A stretch of DNA of 64,000 nucleotides from positions 321,786 to 385,785 of the forward strand of contig NZ_FREX01000004.1 in NCBI RefSeq assembly GCF_900143565.1. Direction: 5' to 3'. A program made the translations under genes and the position numbers. A model generated the notes under the pieces. That model was not told where the DNA came from. It saw only the letters and a program-made list of their open reading frames with translations, and ran no database searches. Below are positions 62,598 to 64,000 of this stretch, piece after piece (the stretch's first letter is position 1; every line of letters begins with the position of its first letter). The DNA is from Pseudovibrio sp. Alg231-02 (GTDB taxonomy: Bacteria > Pseudomonadota > Alphaproteobacteria > Rhizobiales > Stappiaceae).

Positions 62598-62932
62598 GCA
62601 ACCGCCTGTATTATCAATAATTTAGAAGCAATAACTTCCGCTGAGGCATTCCTCATCTATCCTGAGGGAAGCCATCAGTTTTTTCAGCTTGTTCAAAGCA
62701 AACCTTTCCGGCTCCATAGGGTCACACGAAAAAATATTACTGGACGCGAGGAACAAATTTCACCTCAAAACCGGCAGAGCAAACGGAGATTTATCGGAGT
62801 CTGCGCGTGCTACCGCTCTGCCCATGCATAAGAACAACGACAAGCCAACGCAGTTTGTCAGGGGAGCGCCTCGCGCAAATCCTGCATCGGCATTTTTCAG
62901 TCTTTCTTCCCAAGTGAAGGATCAGAGAATTT
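62598..62932. promoter_or_regulatory. tdaC promoter region with shared ATTATCAATAATT word
   Basis: A 335-base gene-free stretch between the tdaB terminator and tdaC. At 62610-62622 it holds the same 13-bp word found upstream of tdaA at 60230-60242, whose core is an ATTAT-CA-ATAAT dyad. No credible reading frame is present. It is the expected place for the TdaA-controlled tdaC promoter. Confidence 0.5.
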
Positions 62933-63583
62933 ATGGATGCACATATTGAAGCCTCGGACTATTTGGCCAAAGGAACAGCCCCACTGTCCTTTGATTGGGT
63001 CCGGCAAGTTCACACTCTGGGGCCGACTGGTACGAACTGCGAAAGAGCAGCTCTGACATGGGTACAGCGTCACTGCAAAAACGCCGAGGTCTTTCTTCAC
63101 CCGACCATGGAAATTGCAGCCGAAGCCGTTGCTCAATGCCGCAAGTCCGTTTTGCTGAGTGTCGTCGCCTACCCGCATCTTCATTCAATTATTTACGAGC
63201 ACATCGGCCAACTGAAACTGATGGACGTGTTCATCATGAACACCGACAACATGGTGCTGGCCTCTTCTACCGGCAAAACACCAGCCCTTTGCGCAACGCA
63301 TCCGGCACCGGAAAAACTGATCCCGGCCTCTATTGAGCGCAAGTACGTCACCAGCAACGCGCAAGCCGCGGCTGTGTGCGCCAAGGGCGAGGCTGATGGC
63401 TGCATCACCACGCTGTGCGCCGCCAACGAGTTTTCTCTGACAGTCCTGACAAAGCACGGCCCCGTGCCCATGGGCTTCACCATTCATGGTCCGTTGCAGG
63501 CCGCGACACAGACCCAACCTTCATTCACCAATGATTTTCAAAACCCCAACAGGAGGGAATTTCATGACACAGAAAGCTTATGA
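62933..63583 (+). CDS. tdaC: Prephenate dehydratase-like TDA biosynthesis protein TdaC
   Basis: Protein of 216 aa with a prephenate-dehydratase-type catalytic fold but no ACT regulatory domain, so it is shorter than PheA. The opening QVHTLGPTGTNCERAALTWV mirrors the GPxGT start of the family, and IPASIERKYVTSNAQAAAV and CAKGEADGCITTLCAANEF correspond to the conserved second half. In TDA synthesis TdaC is thought to act on a phenylacetyl-CoA-derived intermediate rather than prephenate. The ATG has AAGGA eleven bases before it. The last 20 bases overlap tdaD. Confidence 0.88.
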   Translation: MDAHIEASDYLAKGTAPLSFDWVRQVHTLGPTGTNCERAALTWVQRHCKNAEVFLHPTMEIAAEAVAQCRKSVLLSVVAYPHLHSIIYEHIGQLKLMDVFIMNTDNMVLASSTGKTPALCATHPAPEKLIPASIERKYVTSNAQAAAVCAKGEADGCITTLCAANEFSLTVLTKHGPVPMGFTIHGPLQAATQTQPSFTNDFQNPNRREFHDTESL

Positions 63584-63998
63584 AACACCAATCGATATCC
63601 GCTACCGCGATACAGATTCAATGGGTCATGTAAGCAGCCCGATCTACTACGATTACATGCAGTCCGCTTATCTGGAATACATGCATGATCTGCTCAAGCT
63701 GCCAAAGTCTGAAAAGCTGCCGCACATCATGGTAAAAACCTCTTGCGACTACGTTTCTCAGGCTCTTTACGGCGACCATCTGGTTGTGTTGAGCCGTGTG
63801 ACAAAGTTTGGCGGCAAGAGCTTTGAGATGCAGCATGAAATGCGTCTTGGTGATGCAGATGGCCGCGTGGTTGCCAATGCAGCTTCCACTCACGTGATGT
63901 TTGATTACGAAAAGCAGGCAACCTATCCGGTGCCGGATGAGTTCAAGACTGCGGTTGCAGCTCTGCAAGAACCTGCCGCTCTTCATCAGCCAGCTTAA
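63564..63998 (+). CDS. tdaD: Hotdog-fold acyl-CoA thioesterase TdaD
   Basis: 4-hydroxybenzoyl-CoA thioesterase-type protein of 144 aa. The active-site region is IRYRDTDSMGHVSSPIYYDY, with the catalytic Asp in the first part (D-S-M-G-H motif) and LEYMHDLLKL after it. Typical beta strands follow (VVLSRVTKFGGKSFEMQHEM, then ANAASTHVMFDYEK). AGGAGGG lies just before ATG 63564, while the frame extends uselessly to 63486 over tdaC. In the TDA pathway it likely releases or trims a CoA thioester intermediate. The remaining tda genes should follow beyond the window end. Confidence 0.9.
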   Translation: MTQKAYETPIDIRYRDTDSMGHVSSPIYYDYMQSAYLEYMHDLLKLPKSEKLPHIMVKTSCDYVSQALYGDHLVVLSRVTKFGGKSFEMQHEMRLGDADGRVVANAASTHVMFDYEKQATYPVPDEFKTAVAALQEPAALHQPA

Positions 63999-64000
63999 GA

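Noticed and set aside
62583-62831. Small plus-strand frames between tdaB and tdaC
   Set aside because: They begin inside the terminator or lack ribosome sites and show no family features.
1-64000. CRISPR arrays, insertion sequences, rRNA genes
   Set aside because: No regularly spaced repeats, transposase frames or rRNA-like stretches were found on reading through the window.

Overview
The window looks like chromosome from a marine alphaproteobacterium, most likely Pseudovibrio or a close relative. The right edge carries tdaABCD of the tropodithietic acid (TDA) pathway, known from Phaeobacter, Ruegeria and Pseudovibrio. The base composition is only moderately GC-rich, unlike Phaeobacter, and a type VI secretion locus, a Tor respiratory system, BCCT and TRAP transporters and a roseobacter-like protocatechuate branch sit nearby. 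The genus is an inference from gene content; no 16S gene is present.

Layout. 1-114: 3' end of a possible outer-membrane beta-barrel gene. 188-3025: valS. 3576-11054: Tor-type respiratory module, with a Tat-exported molybdoenzyme carrying a C-terminal haem c, and TorR/TorS/TorT sensing proteins. 11125-32238: type VI secretion locus. The leftward operon is tssB-tssC-tssE-tssF-tssG-tagH-tssJ-tssK-tssL-clpV-sigma54 activator-vasI/tagO-pentapeptide membrane protein; tssM-tssA run rightward. Hcp, VgrG, PAAR and effectors are absent. 32586-39361: an uncharacterised uptake/degradation set. M24 enzyme, BCCT carrier and M20 amidohydrolase run left; a YheO-type regulator, RidA and diaminopropionate ammonia-lyase run right. 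39408-39993: a broken RidA-family pseudogene and tRNA-Phe(GAA).

40193-53725: beta-ketoadipate pathway. A leftward operon pcaL(D-C fusion)-pcaH-pcaG-pcaI-pcaJ-pcaF-pcaB ends in an M20 peptidase. It is divergent from pcaQ, which is followed by a three-gene TRAP transporter and pobA. Together they could take up 4-hydroxybenzoate or a related acid, hydroxylate it to protocatechuate and convert it to succinyl-CoA and acetyl-CoA. 53781-60061: an Asp-nucleophile alpha/beta hydrolase, a HAD phosphatase, a hypothetical protein, and a gamma-glutamyl-GABA hydrolase / amino-acid ABC cluster divergent from a LysR regulator.

60062-64000: the TDA locus: tdaA (LysR), tdaB (GST-like), tdaC (prephenate-dehydratase-like) and tdaD (hotdog thioesterase); the pathway continues beyond the window. 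The most interesting unexplained signal is the 640-base leader of tdaA. It has an AT-rich segment with palindromes, followed by a ~159-nt stretch (60480-60638) that folds by hand into a closed, multi-branched RNA I cannot assign to a known family. A 13-bp palindromic word in that leader recurs upstream of tdaC.
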